Positions 11,328-26,300 of a stretch of 64,000 bases of DNA are shown one piece after another (position 1 is the first letter of the stretch; the number at the start of each line of letters is the position of its first letter). Position numbers and translations under genes: made by a program. Where the stretch lies: assembly GCA_023213315.1 (NCBI GenBank), contig JAKCPI010004383.1, positions 1-64,000 of the forward strand, read 5' to 3'. Source of the stretch: Euborellia annulipes. Lineage: Eukaryota; Arthropoda; Insecta; Dermaptera; Anisolabididae. The notes under the pieces were generated by a model. That model ran no database searches. It was not told the DNA's origin and saw only the letters and a program-made list of their open reading frames with translations.

Positions 11328-14300
11328 ATGATGGCTCAATGCAAACTGACAGCTCAGGAATTATCATTGGCCGCCTTCTCGCCTATTATCGGCGTTTTAA
11401 GTAGTCCAACTGCCAATTCGTCATGTCAGAAAAACAATTTAAATTTTGCCGAAATGCTTCAGCCGTTTTGTCAATTGATCATTGACGGACAAATTCGTGA
11501 TCCTAGTAGTGGAAGTAGTGGTCAGATTTTAAACGTGCGTTCACTTCGGCTTACAAGTCGCGATGCTCATGCTCGGCCTCCGCAAACCACTCTAGCACGT
11601 CGCTTACTTAATGAATCCGTTAGTGAATCAATTTGTGAAAGACAAACCCATGTAAAATCTGCCGGTGTGGATCTTGAAATACCAGCTTACGTCCCCTGGT
11701 TTGATAATTGGCAAGAGACATTCCTACATGTGCAATATCCGTTTGATCATGAATTTACAAGACATTATTTGGCCTGTATTATGGTGGTTGCTGCTCATGA
11801 ACCATCCCCGCTTGAGGAATTTCAAAAACTCGCAGCCGAACTTCAAGAGATGCAAGCCGCCACTAATAAAGCACCCAAATGGTTTCCAGATTTGTTCAAG
11901 TATTATATTATTTTAGAAGATCAAACAGAAATAGGTATAAAATCTTTCAATTAATATACTGAATATATCATCTAAGAATTCGAATTTTTATATAATAAAA
12001 TCGTCTTTATGCAGTATACTTGTTTATGCTTGATACAAGACACTCCTCACACTTGATTTTAACAGTATCTCTTTATTTCCTCTCTTCAGACCAGACAGAC
12101 CTTAGGTACCATGATGCTGACACAAAAATCAAATTTAAACAAGCTTATTCTTTACTAAATCGTCTTGTTCTTGAGTTCTATCTAAAGCCTTCACAAAAAG
12201 TATATTGACATTTTTTATTTATAAGAAATCTCTAATAAATATTCAGATGAAATTACATATATTTAGGTTTATATTTTTTTAAATTATAAATATTGTCTTT
12301 TGAACTTTAAAACAGTAAAGTTATTGCGGAATTAGATTATACTAGAGGGGTCAGCCAATATAGGGGACTCAGCTTAATAAAAGCTATCAATAATAAGAGA
12401 CGTTTCGTTGCAGCTTTAATGGAATATCCCCATCTTCAAACACTTCAGAGTTACAATGACGATTGTTACATAAGATTTTATTAGTAAAGTCAATATACAT
12501 ACATATATATATAGAATCATATCTTACACAATGCAGTAACATAACATCAGGTCAATATGTCAATTTGGCCAATGTTAATTTGAATTTGTTTATAAAAATA
12601 TATAATGAGAGTCAATTCCGACTAGCTCATAAATACAGATTAATTTAAATTTTAATACTTCTTTTGCAATTAGATAATACAAAAATTCTTTGTTTTAGCT
12701 CAAGTCAAATCAGAAGAGATTTTGCATTCATTGCGTTCTGTACATTCACCTAAACATTGTCAAATACTTAGAATTAATTCCCGTCGTCCAGACCCTCTAT
12801 CAAATGAAGTAAGTTATAAATAATGATAATGAATAGGCTTATTTTTATTAACTTTTAAATTTAAAAATACTATATAAACAATAAGAATAGTTGAGATATT
12901 AATTTTCAAAATATATATATTTATATTGATTTATTTAGGTCATATTAATAGATTTTATTTATGATTTTACTGTAGAAATAAAAAGATTTTTCTTCATATT
13001 TCGTTTAGTTAAAATTAAAAATATGAATAAATAAAATAACTATAAATAATTTTTTTTTTAGGCTGAACCTGATCCATGGAATCAATTTCTCGGAAGAAGA
13101 GAGGAAATTAATTCCGATTCAACTGATTGGTCAGGTGAAGGGATTGCTTCAACTGTTCCGATTCTTAGTCCAGATTTACATCCCCTTTCTCCAGACACAC
13201 CAGGACAACCACCTCCACCCCCTGGTGCTCTCGTTCATGGAGCCTGGCTAAGTCAAGAAGATCGCGACAAAATATCACAAATGCTAAAAACATTCTGTAT
13301 TGATGGACTTCTTCCGCATCTTGAAGTAATTTAAGAAATAAGTCCATTAACTGAACTAAGTGATTGATTCCATTCTTTAATTATTTTTTTAAATATTATA
13401 ATATTAATTAATAAATATTATAATATTAATTTGCCTCTTTAAATCTGATTTTTTAATAATTACCTTGAGCAAATTATAAATGGGTCATTCTACAAAAATG
13501 GGTTAACTTTGGGGTCGAATTTGAAATGCACAATTTGTAACTTTGATTTCAATTGCGAATGATTTTGATAGACAATAAGTTGATATTATTGTATTCATAT
13601 AATAACACTCAGATTATTTTTTATTTTTATTTTTTTATTTTTTTTAATTCATTATAAGCTCATCAGCCTCTTAGCTTTACGGTTGAAAAACTTCCAGGGG
13701 ACTGACGTTGATATAAAACAAAAAATCTGCTAATTGACATGGAATACTTTTTTTTTCTTTTATATATTAAATATAACAATGAAAAGACAGTAAATCCAGT
13801 ATATTGTTGAAATAATTTTTAATTAATTTCCAAAATATTACCAAGGGACTAGCAAGTGAGTGTTTATGCTGATTTTCAACACAAAAATAACAATAAAAGT
13901 ATATAAAAGATGGCTAACGCCCAGTGTTTGAGCACCAATGCCATCTTTACATCCTAAACTTGTATAAAACAGATAATTATTTTATCAACAGTGTATATAT
14001 AATAACAGATATTTTTCAAATTTAACATAAGCCAAGCGACTGATGCTCGGATCGAGGTACGCGACTTTGAATTAAAAAAAATAATGTAAATTTATTATAA
14101 TCAAAATTTATGATTTAACTACTCTTAATAAAGTATCTTAGATTATATCGATATGAATAATAATGATAGACATCTAATTGTTTAAAATTAATTTGCATTT
14201 AAATGTTCACTTTTTGAGCAGGTACATTCCAGGGGACTGACATTTTAGAGTTAAAAAGACGAGTATTCTCATTAACTTTGTTTAAATTCCAACGATTAGA

Positions 14301-17300
14301 ATGATAGACAGGATTCAATATTTATCATGTGTGTCCAAAAATTATTAAAACTGATGTTTAAAAAAGTCAATATGTTTGGTAGTCACTGAATTATTTTCAA
14401 TTACGCCAAGTTAACCTATTTTTGTAGAATGACTCATATATATATTTCTTCCATCCTTGGTAGATGACTTTCACAAGTCTAAAACTATATTTTTTCAGAA
14501 GTCCCTAATGATTTAGAACAAATAAATATAAGAGGAGGAAACTCAATTAATTTTGAACTTAGCAATTTATTTCATTATCCAAATATTGACATTTACATTT
14601 TTGAAATTTCTTTTAGATTCAATTACAAACTTTATCTGAAGGAGTGGCAAATAGAAAAGGGGTGAGCCGATCTCTTTTATCAGCAACAAAACGATGGTTT
14701 GGTGGTCCAAAACCTGGAACTGTAGGAGCTACACCTCCAGCTTCTGCAGTAGCCTATGCTCCAGATGCTGCTGAATTGCAATTACGAAGATTAGGCGATC
14801 TCTGGTTCTTATTAGGTCAATGGTCTCAAGCATTCCAGGTATAATTTACATTAATTTTTCATTTACTTAAGAAGATAATTATATTTTTTCTATAATAAAA
14901 ATTTTTTTTAAAGGCTTATCACTCGGCTAAAAGGGAATTTGGAGCGGAACAAGCTTGGCTACATTATGCAGGAGCCCTCGAAATGGCAGCTCTGTCATCT
15001 TTTCTCCAAGGGGAGGTCTCAGCCCAACGTAAAGCTCAGGTAATTCGCTTTTAGTTCTCACTAACATCATGCTTGCTAACGGACCTTGCAAGAAGATGTG
15101 GCAACAGCCATTAAATCTGTTAAGCAATGCCAAGCAGTGCTGAAAATTAGATAGGTGGTCCCCGAGAAAAACAAGAGTGTTAAACGTTCGCCGGAAGAAA
15201 TCGATACTTAATTATATCAAATATCTCCAATAGTGTTAACTTTAAATGGCCTCTATAGCAGAAAGGGTATAATTAATTTAAAAAAAAAAAAAACACCATG
15301 CTTTTTTTTCTAAGCCGTCTTTCAAACCAATCAATTTTTTTCTTAGCATAGCAACTAAAAGAGATCTTGATTCTCGGTTGCTATTTGCCTGACTGTATCT
15401 ATGGCGTTGGAGTCAGGAAAAAAACAAGACAAATATTCTTTTATTTAAATTCTCGCCCTCACTGCTGGCGTCGAGCTCTAGGCCATCTTCAGAGCTGCAT
15501 TCATACAAAATTAGAAAAGCATTTATTAAAAATCAGCACGCAACACACAACACCATTAAGCCTACAGCCACAGATCTTCATCAATTGACTGTATATATGG
15601 ACGATGTTTTGCATAAAGGAATCAAGCGCCATTATAATCGAAATTGAGATAAGACCGTCATCTTGTATGGAAAAAGAAGATCTACCTCTTTATTCAAATC
15701 ACAACATTATTACTCTGTGCACTTTTTTTTGTATAAAACAAGAAAAGTCATTGCCATTGGTTTTGTTTACAATTGTACAAATGAAATGCCCCTTATCTCA
15801 GATTTAGGTTAATGGCGCTTGATCCCTTCATGCATAACATCGTCCATATAAATTATCGAATGAGTGCCAAAGTTGTTACACCCATACGTTCTCTCTGATT
15901 ATTTCATTGTTTTGTTTTTTAAATTTGAAAAATTCTTGATGAACATTTTCGTGATCCAAACCTTGAACATTTTTCAATAAAGATTGTCACTTATCTTTTA
16001 TAAAAAAAAAAATAAATAAATAAACACATGTAATGGGAGTTTGTCACTCACTTTACATATAAGTCCACTTGTTACTTAATTAGTTTCAGTTACTATATCT
16101 TAATCCTGTTATTAAAAATTTGTGTCCTTGCATTCCATGAGCAAATAGGGTGACGATCTTAGCGATTGGACACATTTGATCATCCAAAACCAGCCAAATA
16201 TAAATCTTATATGGAAAAAATAAATTCGGCTTCATCTTCATTCACTTTTTTCTCACCTGATTTGTTCTAATTTTCTCTTTTTATTTATTAAAATGAATTA
16301 TATCTTATCTTTTAGGAGTATATGGAAGAAGCAATTGCCACATATGTTCATTGGTGCCGGATGCCAGCATTAGCAACTCGTGCCACGTTACTAAGTACAG
16401 CATGGTTAAGAGCTAAAGGCCAACATGGCGAAGCAGCCCGTCAATTATTACGAATGTCTGGAGAGGATTCGGATTTAAGAAGTGCATTATTACTAGAACA
16501 AGCTGCTTATTGTTTTTTGGCCGGAACTCCAATGCAATTACCTAGAAAATACGCTTTTCATGCCGTATTAGCTGGACATAGATATGGTAAAGCAGGCCAA
16601 AGACGACATTCACTTAGATTATATCGGCAAGCACTTCAGGTAAGATTTATGTTAGATGAATCAAATTTATGCTTTTTAAACATTATTTTTTTTATAACAT
16701 TGATCGAAAGTTTTTTTTTTTACGTTGCTGTAAGAAATTATTTTCAGTCCTCTGTTATAATAGAGGAAAGTATCTATAGCTGTGACAAAGAAGGAAGAAA
16801 GGCAGATACTGCCAAAAATAAAGCTTAATACTAATGAAAGGAGACGTTTAACGCCAAATTTACTGTCGTTGTTTCAAAGTACTTAGAGATAGTTATAAAT
16901 ATATACGTAAGATATATGTATATGCTTACTGAATAAGTTGATGGGCTCATCGCTATCATACCATTCAGGACAATATCTCATATGTACAGTGAAATATTAA
17001 AGTCTCCCCATGCGTTTTCCCATGTGATTATTTCATTGTTTTTATAAAAGAAGATAAAAATCTTTGGTGGAATTTTCTAGTTTCACAATGCAATTTACCA
17101 TTAAAAATCTTTCATAAATTTAAAGTAACTTTAGATGATTTGTAATTAAAAAACCGTCAAAATAGTCGAGTATTCTGTCGATTGGAGGCTGGACTGTTTA
17201 TCTTACAGCATTATCTGCTCACTTATGAGCCTATATTTATTATATATACTATATAATAATATTATATTTATTTCGTATTTTCATTATTAAAAGATCAACG

Positions 17301-20300
17301 AAAATTAAAAAAAAAAAAAAATCATGAGATTAAATATTATCACCACCATCCTGCCATCTCTTGGTAAATTTTTGTAATATTTTCGTAATTTGGGTTTTTT
17401 GACTAAATTTTTAAGACCCCTAACGCCATCTTATCGGCAAAAACATGCTAATAGCTTTGCCTCCTTTACCGCCTTAACTAGTCACATGATTAAACGCCTG
17501 GGGTTCATTAATATGCCCGTTACTGTGGTGGAACCTTTCCATTTTGATTTTTTCATTGTTTGTATAAAATAAGATGAAATCTATTGGGATTCTGTTCGAC
17601 GTTTGAACTCTAAAAGTTTCCTTAAAAATTTTTTCATATTAAAAAAAAAACAACAATGAAATGATCACAAAAAAAAAAAGAATGAATGAAGGACCCCCCC
17701 CCCCATGTATCCATGTATCTTCCCTGTATAACTAACTCTAGGCACTTTGTAATAAATAATCAATTGATGATGAAACAATAAATTTGACCCGAAACACCTT
17801 AATATTCACTAAGTATCCAGGAGTTTATTTTTGGCTGCTTCTTTCTTCAAAAATACAAAAAAGACCGTCTTTAAATCAATTCCTTTCTGATTGCAGTCTG
17901 AGTAGAAGCTCAGAATTTATTATACAACTGATTAGACATTCTATGACATTGCAATAAAAATCTTTGAATCCCTTTAAATGAAATGATTTTTTTCTTTTAC
18001 AAAGTATACATAGAGAAAGTATTCTATATAATAATGTTTGAAAAGTTTAAATTTGATTCAACCACGTATATAAAATGATTAATTCAATATAAAATTTTTA
18101 TTATTTTTTAGGTATATCGCTGTGATGGATGGGCTTTAGCTCATGATCATTTGCACTTTACAGCAGGACGTCATGCTGCTTCTCTACGGGAATTAGAATT
18201 AGCTGCCCAATCTTTTGAACAACTGTTAGCAGGAACTTCAAATCAACCTCCAAATCAGCAAGCACTTTTCTTGCGAGAATATTTAACTACGCATTTAGAG
18301 CTTAAAGCTGAATGTCCGCGACTGCCCTTACCTGTTCTTGATCAAGTAATTAAATCTATATATATATATAAATACTTAATAATATTTTTATTTGCAGATG
18401 TCAAAACGCGATTTTCGCATTATTTTTTCCTATGGGAAGGGAGCATGAGCAGCCTCCGATTTTCGACAATTACCGAGACGTTTCGTGAACACTTTATTCT
18501 CCCATCATCACTCTTTCCTCCATAAAAAAAAATACATAATATAAGCTTAACACAACATTAATAGAATGAAAATTTTTACAATATAAGGTAACACTTACAA
18601 ATTGTAATTCTATTAATGTTGTATGTTTCTTAGGATGTTGGGAAAATAAAGTTTTCCCTAAACATCTCGGTAATTGTTGAAAATCGGAGGCTTAAAAAAA
18701 AAAAAATTGGCTGCTCCTGTGAAGTTCATTTTGTATAAATCAACAACCACTTATTTCATTGGTTTTTCTATGAGTTCAAACTTGGGCGGAATGCAGCTGA
18801 ATGTGCCCGAAACATCAATGAAATATGAGGCGAGAAGACCATCAACGAATTTACGGTCAGCATTGGTATCGAAAGTTTTGATACGGCGATCTGGATCTTG
18901 AGTCTCATGACTGACGCCCACCATCCAATGATATGAGCAATTTAATGGGATAATCGAAGCCGATTCTCGCAAAACGACAAGAGAAGTTGTTGTCGAGCTA
19001 AACATTGAACAATCGATCGTCGTTCATCATTTGAAATTAATTGGAAAGTCAAAGAAGCTCGATACATGGGTGCCGCACGAATTGAATGAATCTCGAAAAT
19101 TGGTGGGCGTCACTCATGAGGCTCATTTGCAAGATCCAGATCGCCGTATCGGAACTTTTGATACCAACAATTCACTGTAGATTCGCTAATGTTCTTCTCG
19201 CCCCATACTTAAATGATATTACCCAAGACTCATAGAGAAAAATAATGTGAATATCGAGTTTTGACATCTGCGCAAATAAAAGCCAGAATAAAAAGTTATA
19301 ATACATTTTAAACAAATATTTAAAAAGGGCTTAAAATAAGCTTTCGAATGACTTAAAAACATAAGATTTAAACAATTATCAATGAGTAAAAATTCGCATT
19401 AAATATAAAGAACTCAAAACCTGTATATATATTGCAACAACCTATAAATTATTATTATTCGCTATAAGTGTTTTATCCTTTTACTTTGAAAGAGGATATC
19501 AAATAATTTTTTATTTATTAACATTTAGGCGCGCTCAGCAACACAGGCTATTTGCGCCGTCAAATAATTTAATATTAATTATATATACAGGATATGTTAC
19601 ATTGAATTGATAGTATTGTGTTTCTAAAATAGGCATTTATTTCCTAATCCATGATATTGACAATGTGATTACCGATTTTGTATAATGAGAAATTTATGCC
19701 TAGTAGGTGAAATAAAGTAGATCTTATCAAGATTATAATATTAATTTTTTATCCTTTCCAGATATCTGTTCGCGTTTTAATAGGAGATCCTCCTACCGAA
19801 ATTCAAAATGGAAATATATCAGCTTCTGATGTTAGCTTAACAGATGCTTCACCAACAGATCCTTTATGGTCTAAACTTGAAGAAATGGCTGTAACAGAAG
19901 CTCAAGGCAATGCACCTATGGTCTTCAAACCCACCGTTCGTCTTTTCGGACCTGGGTAATACACATTTAAAAAACTTTTTATTTGTTGCGCTTAGATCTT
20001 CACATTATATCATTAGTTTAATGGATAAACTCTATTTTGAAATAACATAGGGTCCTCTAAATACGAGGGTTGATTTGAAGATTAGGTCTCCAGCTGCACG
20101 GGAAAGTGCGAGGAGAAATTCCACAACATCGCTCACTGTGTGCGGCTGTTTCCCCACTTTCGATTCCGCCCGATTGGCGCTTCGCTGCGCCACTTAATCT
20201 TGGCTTGGCAGCTGTCCGAAATGGGGAGTTATATTGTTGATCCCCAAGTGAAAGATTCATTCAGTAAATCGCTTTTTGCATACCAAAGGGATTGCACCTT

Positions 20301-23300
20301 CTTTCTCCCTACTCATTAAATCTTCATATTTTAACAAATTTTACGATTTGAATAATTTAAAACAAATATTTCAATAAAAATTAAAAAAAAAAATTGTTTT
20401 AAGCAACAGGAAACCGAAGAATAACAATATAAATAACAAATATAAATTTGTAACTTTCCTTACAGTTAAATATATACATTCATTCACGTAGATGGTCAAT
20501 ATTAATATCAATAGAACCCCCCCCCCCCCCATTCCTCTGCCTATTCTTATGTGATTATATAATTTATAAGATGAAAAAAATCTTTATTTAAATTCTCTTC
20601 TACGTATAAACTACAAATCCACCAAAAACTTTTAATATAAAAAAAAAACAATGAAATAATCAAATGAGAAAACGCATGGTGGTTCTTTGACCTTTACCCT
20701 CACTTCATACTAAAATTATCTATATATTTTCCAGGACAAATTCCGGAATGAATATTGCGCGAAGTGTTGTAAATGAATCGGTTTCGGTAAGCGTTCGAGC
20801 GACTAATCCTTTGGGTGTTCCACTTGTACTTCAAAAGCTCTCATTAAGTTGGGCCTTCCTTCCGTCATCTTCCACTGAAAATAATGAAAATTGGTTGGAA
20901 ACATCAGGTATATACAAAATTTATAGTAGAAGTTGGGGGAGATCGATAAGGTTTTTGGAGCAAAATACACCAGTGGTTGCTTCCCACATTAAAATAATTT
21001 ATTTTGCAAATATTTCAGTATTATTTCCACCAGTAATATTTTCTTAGGAAATCCGAAATATTTGCAAAATAAATTATTTTAATGTGGAAAGCAGCCGCTG
21101 GTGTATTTTTCTCCAAAAACCTTATCAAAATTTATAGTTCATTCATTAAATTATACATATAAATATTATTTCAGGGCCTATTAAATCTGACGAAGTAAAT
21201 GAAGTGATATTACCACCAAAATCATCAAGTATATTATATACTAAATTAACTCCAGGAGCTGCTGGAAAACTACGCCTTACTGGACTTAGATATAATATTC
21301 TAAGTGCTGAACTTGAGGTTTGAAAAAAATCATATTTATTATATAAATTCCTAGAATACTTTTAAATAAATTTTCTCCCTCTTTAAATAAACAATTTAAA
21401 TTTTTGATGATTCCTAATAAATAGGCTTTTCGTTTTTTTTTTCAGCCTGGAGATAATTCAGAACCTCTATCTCTAGCTGGACATCAAAAGTGGAATGAGC
21501 CTGCACCTCAAGTACAAGTAATTGCTGCTGCTCCTCGTCTTGAAATCACTCTTTGTGAAGTGCCTCATCGATTGCTCAATGGTGAAGTGTTAAGATTACC
21601 TCTACGTCTCTCAAATGAAGGCACACTTAGTATCGACCGAATTCTAGTTGTTGGCCCTTCAAGATTATTTTGTTTTGAAGTAAGATTTTTATTATATTAA
21701 TTGAATATATATATACATACATAAATTAATAATAATTCTAAATTTCACGGTCTTGAGTCTCTTAAGCCCTTGACCTATCTATGGCTGCATAAAAAAATAC
21801 TTTAAAATGCCTCAGTAGTTTCGGACTAAAGATTCAATGTGCCCTCCTGAAGCCCCTTAATTTATTTACCTTGAACTCGTAAACAGAAAATTATTTCTAA
21901 AATACACTTTCAGGAAGAACCTTCATCAACACAGCCGGATGGGAGTTATGTTGTAAAAAATCTTCGGTTACCGTCTGATATTTTACATGCAAATCAACGA
22001 TTTTCAACAGTTTTATGGCTTAGGCCATCCAGTCAAGTACCTGAACTGAGGCTTCTCTTTTATTATGAAACTAAAGGTAGAGTTATAAATTATTTATTTT
22101 TTTTTAAGGTGATAAATTATAGTTTTCTTCTCCCTGTCATTTATTCTCCCCATATCTTATCGAACAAATTATTTCATTGATTGAGAACTTTTGATTTAAT
22201 CATTTTATATTTTTGTTTTAATTTTCTATTGAGAAATTTATTTTATCTTATCTTATACTATTAAACGAACAATGTTTGTTTGTTTGTTTGTAAGCCCATC
22301 ATTTCTCGAAAACGGCTCTAACAATTTTTTTCAAATTTTAAATATATAAGTTACTATTTTTTGTACCACTATGAAATTGCCTTTGGGAAAATTCTAGTAC
22401 TAGTACTTTACTAATGTACTTTTTTACTTTTTTTACTCATTTCTCGAATTTCGCTTTAATGAGTTTCGAATTTTAAATATATACCTCCTGTAAATAAAAC
22501 AAATTGTGTTAGAGCTCATCTTTGGGAAACTTCAAGTTCTAGTACTTTACTGATGTATTTTTTAGTTTTTTTTTTTTTTTTTTTCAATTTACTCGAAATT
22601 CTCTTTAACGATGTTTTTTTATTCAAATTTTAATTACAGTATTTATATACTATAACGATATACAAAACTAGTCAGGTTTGATCTCGTTTTTTGGAAACTG
22701 AGTACTAGTACTTTACGGATGTAGGTATTATTTTTTAGTTTTTTCAAATTAAAAAAAAAAATCGACCAACTCGGTCAACCCGGAACTCATTAATTAATTA
22801 CTCTATTTTTTCAGAAAATGAATTTTCGGGATATCGTCTTGTTCGGCATCAATGGACTTGGCCAGTTCTTGATGGGGTTAATGTAACTGCTACTTGTCAA
22901 ACAGCATCCAATTCTTCAGCGTTTGTTCTCCGTTTAAATAACGAAAGTGATGCTGCTCAAGTATCTGCTCTTGGCCTAAGCTTACAAAGTGATCAGCTTC
23001 GCCTATCTTCAAATGCAACTCCAGCTGCGACCGCAGCTGCTGCCTCATCTCTTGGACCTGGTCAAGTGTTACATCTAGTCGCCCATGCAAGAAGGCGTCC
23101 ACCAGACGATCCGGAGTCACCAATTAGTCATCTGCAACTTGGTATTAAAAGTCAAGGTAATTATCAAAATAATACTGCTGGTCTCGGTGATTAATCTTTT
23201 TTCTTTAATGTCATGTAGTTCACTGCTAAGAGAGGACAGGTGGGCAGTCAAAAATTATTTAGAGAAGAAAAACAACAAATCGTTCTTCCTTTACCAATAA

Positions 23301-26300
23301 CTATAAAAATTTAAAAATCTGGTGAGATAGCATTTAAATTCCAAACTTGACCACTCGATTCATAGATGATTTATTTTCAATAGATAATTTTCTCAGGAAT
23401 AAAATAAAAACTAGAAGAAATGCAGCCAGGATTTTTTCTTTGAAAAAATATATTTTCAATAGAATAGCTAACGTTTCGGCCTTGGCCCTAGTAATAATTT
23501 TCTCATTTGGTAGGAAATTTTTTTTAACCAATCCTTCACACTGTTTTGATATAAGTATTAACTTATGATGTTGTGTTAGATGTTTACATTTTACAATTTT
23601 TTCAGATTCTAGCAACAACGGAAACGGCCGACCATTCACATCATTTTTAACAACGTCACCGGCACTTGTTGTTCGTTGGCAAGCAACTTTAATTGAGCCC
23701 TCAGGAACTGCAAGGACAGTTTTAGGCCAACATCATCTCTCTCTAGCTGAATTGTGTGGACCAACGCTTGGTCCTAATTCTGTTTCCACATTAGATACAC
23801 TAGAACAATTAGAAGCGCTGAAACATCAAGCCATATGCTCTCTAAAACATGCTCATCGTGTACAACATGATTTTAAACAAACTAGGTAATTTCATATCTT
23901 ATTGTAATAATTTTCCATCAATCTCAAATATTCATATTTAATATAAGTTGTGAAAAAATATAATTGAGTCTTTTGTTGGAAAAAAAGAAATTACTTTCAG
24001 AAAAACCCCTTGACCTGAGGCTCAGGGGTAGAGCATTAGCGTCTGGTAACAAAGATCAAGAGATCGCATCTCGTCTCATGCGACAAAAATTTGGATTGCT
24101 ACCAATCTAATTGAAATAAATAGAGACGTGGTACAAAGAAATTGACCTTAAATTAAATTAAAAAAAAAAACAATAGTTCCTCTGTCAAGGTTTCGAACGC
24201 TCATCGCGCTCATCATCAGGACAGTTAGAAAAGTGATAATGAGCGCGATGAGCGTTCGAAACGTCGACAGAGAAAATTGAAAATTTTCTTTTTTGTTGGC
24301 TGCCCATTCATCCCTTGAATATATACACATCAGCCATATGATCAATAGTTCGTTTACGGTCTGATGTGATAAAAATATAGATAAATTTACAGGTATGAGT
24401 AGGATGGCAGCCAGGAAAGAAATCAGACAAAAATTTAATCAATCTTTATCCAATTTTATTTCGATTGCCGACGTTTCGGACGCAAATCGCGCCCTTCCTC
24501 AGGCCGTCCTACTCATATCTGTAAATTTAGTTCAGCTATCATCTCAATTTTATTAGATAAATTTATTTTTATTTTAATAAATGGCTACTTAGTATAAATG
24601 CTAAAAAAAAACTTAAAAATACCTCTCGCCCTCGGGCTTGGCGTAGTTGGTAGCCCGCCTGCCTTGTATGCCAAGGGTCGAGACTTCGGATCCCAGACAG
24701 TCCGATGATTTTATTTAAGACATTTGAATACCAAATGTCCTATTGGTTAGCCATTTGAGTACCAAAGTCTTATATAGCCTAAGTTGACGAAAAGACTGTG
24801 TGATTGAATGAATGAAAGAATAAATTTTATTGGCTATGAGCCGATGCGCTCTTTGAGCTTCTTTCTGAGCTACATATCATTGCTCTTTTGTACAGTGTGA
24901 ATGTGAGTGTGAATGAAAAAAAGTGTGAGTGATTAAAAAAAAAAATACCTCTCAGGAAAGTATATTCTATTAATAAATATGTAAAACTAAAATTTCAATT
25001 TTATAATCTTATTAAAATGTCATTATATTTAAATGTTTCAGAATATGCGTAGTTCCAGTACGTGTAACTGTAAGTAGTCGATCCCGAAAGCCCATTTGTG
25101 TTCGAATACATACATGGCGACATTCTACGCCCTCTGACGATCTTCAGCCACGGATGAACCGTCTTAGTCTTCATGGCGACCCTTCCTTACATCATCAACA
25201 ACAACTCTACTCGCCCAGATGTTCAAATCAATTGGCTTGGGTTGGACATGCAGGAGCTCAAGTCACACTCCAACCGCAAGCTTCCCATCAACTCAATATG
25301 AATGTAAGATTTATACAATTTCCTCCATTGCAACAGTATAAGGCCGCCGAGAGCCCAGGGCTGAATATCATTACAGGTCCTCTCTTTCAAAAAAAAAAAA
25401 AAAAAAAAAAATTAATTTTAAATCCGAATATTATTTTTTTCATGTCCAACAGTTAGTGTTCGAGCCTCCTATTATAATTAAAACTAGCAACTCCGTCCCC
25501 TCTCGCGCTGGCGGATTCTCGCCTTTTCTTAACTCCTGGACTCTTCATAATGTCCTCTGTAAGACTTCAAAATTTCGTTTCAAAATTCCAACGGGTTAAA
25601 CAGAGCGTGACCGTCGGACACTCCGCTATTATATTATATATAGATATTTTAAAATATTCTCTTCTTCTTTAAACATTTAGAGTCGGAGCAATCTTTTAAA
25701 AATAATCTAATTTTTTGATTAGGAATTTATGGTTGAATTTAAAAGGTCCGGCCCTGTCCAGTTCTATTCAAAAATTCTAGATAAGAAAGAAATACCATAA
25801 AAAATTTGCTTATTCAGAGAAAGTGAGCTTTATCAATTTATTAAATTTCATTTATCGATGGCTTCCAGCGGACTTTCAACAGTCTTGTTTGTGAGGGACC
25901 GTCTTTTCTATTTTTCAGAAAATACTTGGCATTGCTTGTTTCTTACTTGAAAAACACCAATAATTTTTTACTATTTTATGTTTAATTGTAGTTTTTTTCG
26001 GTCTTTTGAGCATGATTGAGTGTTGGAGAGGGATTTCATCCCTTTTTGTTTCGGCCATTTCGAAACAAAAAGGTATGCATCCATTCGTAAACCTGAACAA
26101 GTCTCTAAAAAAAGAATTGTGTTTTAATTAAACAATTCTTCTCTCCAGCACTCCATCCTGTTCAAAACCCCGAAAAAAACTACAATTAAACATAGAATAG
26201 TAAATTACATACAGGTGTCACATCATAAGAAAAATAAATCAATAATTCTTTTCTAGGTTACTGTTGGAAGTCCAGGTGTATACGACGTCGGATCTCGTCT

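Noticed and set aside
11665..11916. 83-residue frame inside TRAPPC8 exon 1
   Set aside because: Overlaps the conserved TRAPPC8 frame in another phase.
18751..19005. Minus-strand frame of 84 residues
   Set aside because: It is the shadow of the inverted flanks around the plus-strand mariner fragment.
24638..24710. Possible functional tRNA gene
   Set aside because: Box A and B are present, but the sequence continues into a SINE body and A tail bounded by a target duplication, and the same unit occurs at 50783 and 57560.
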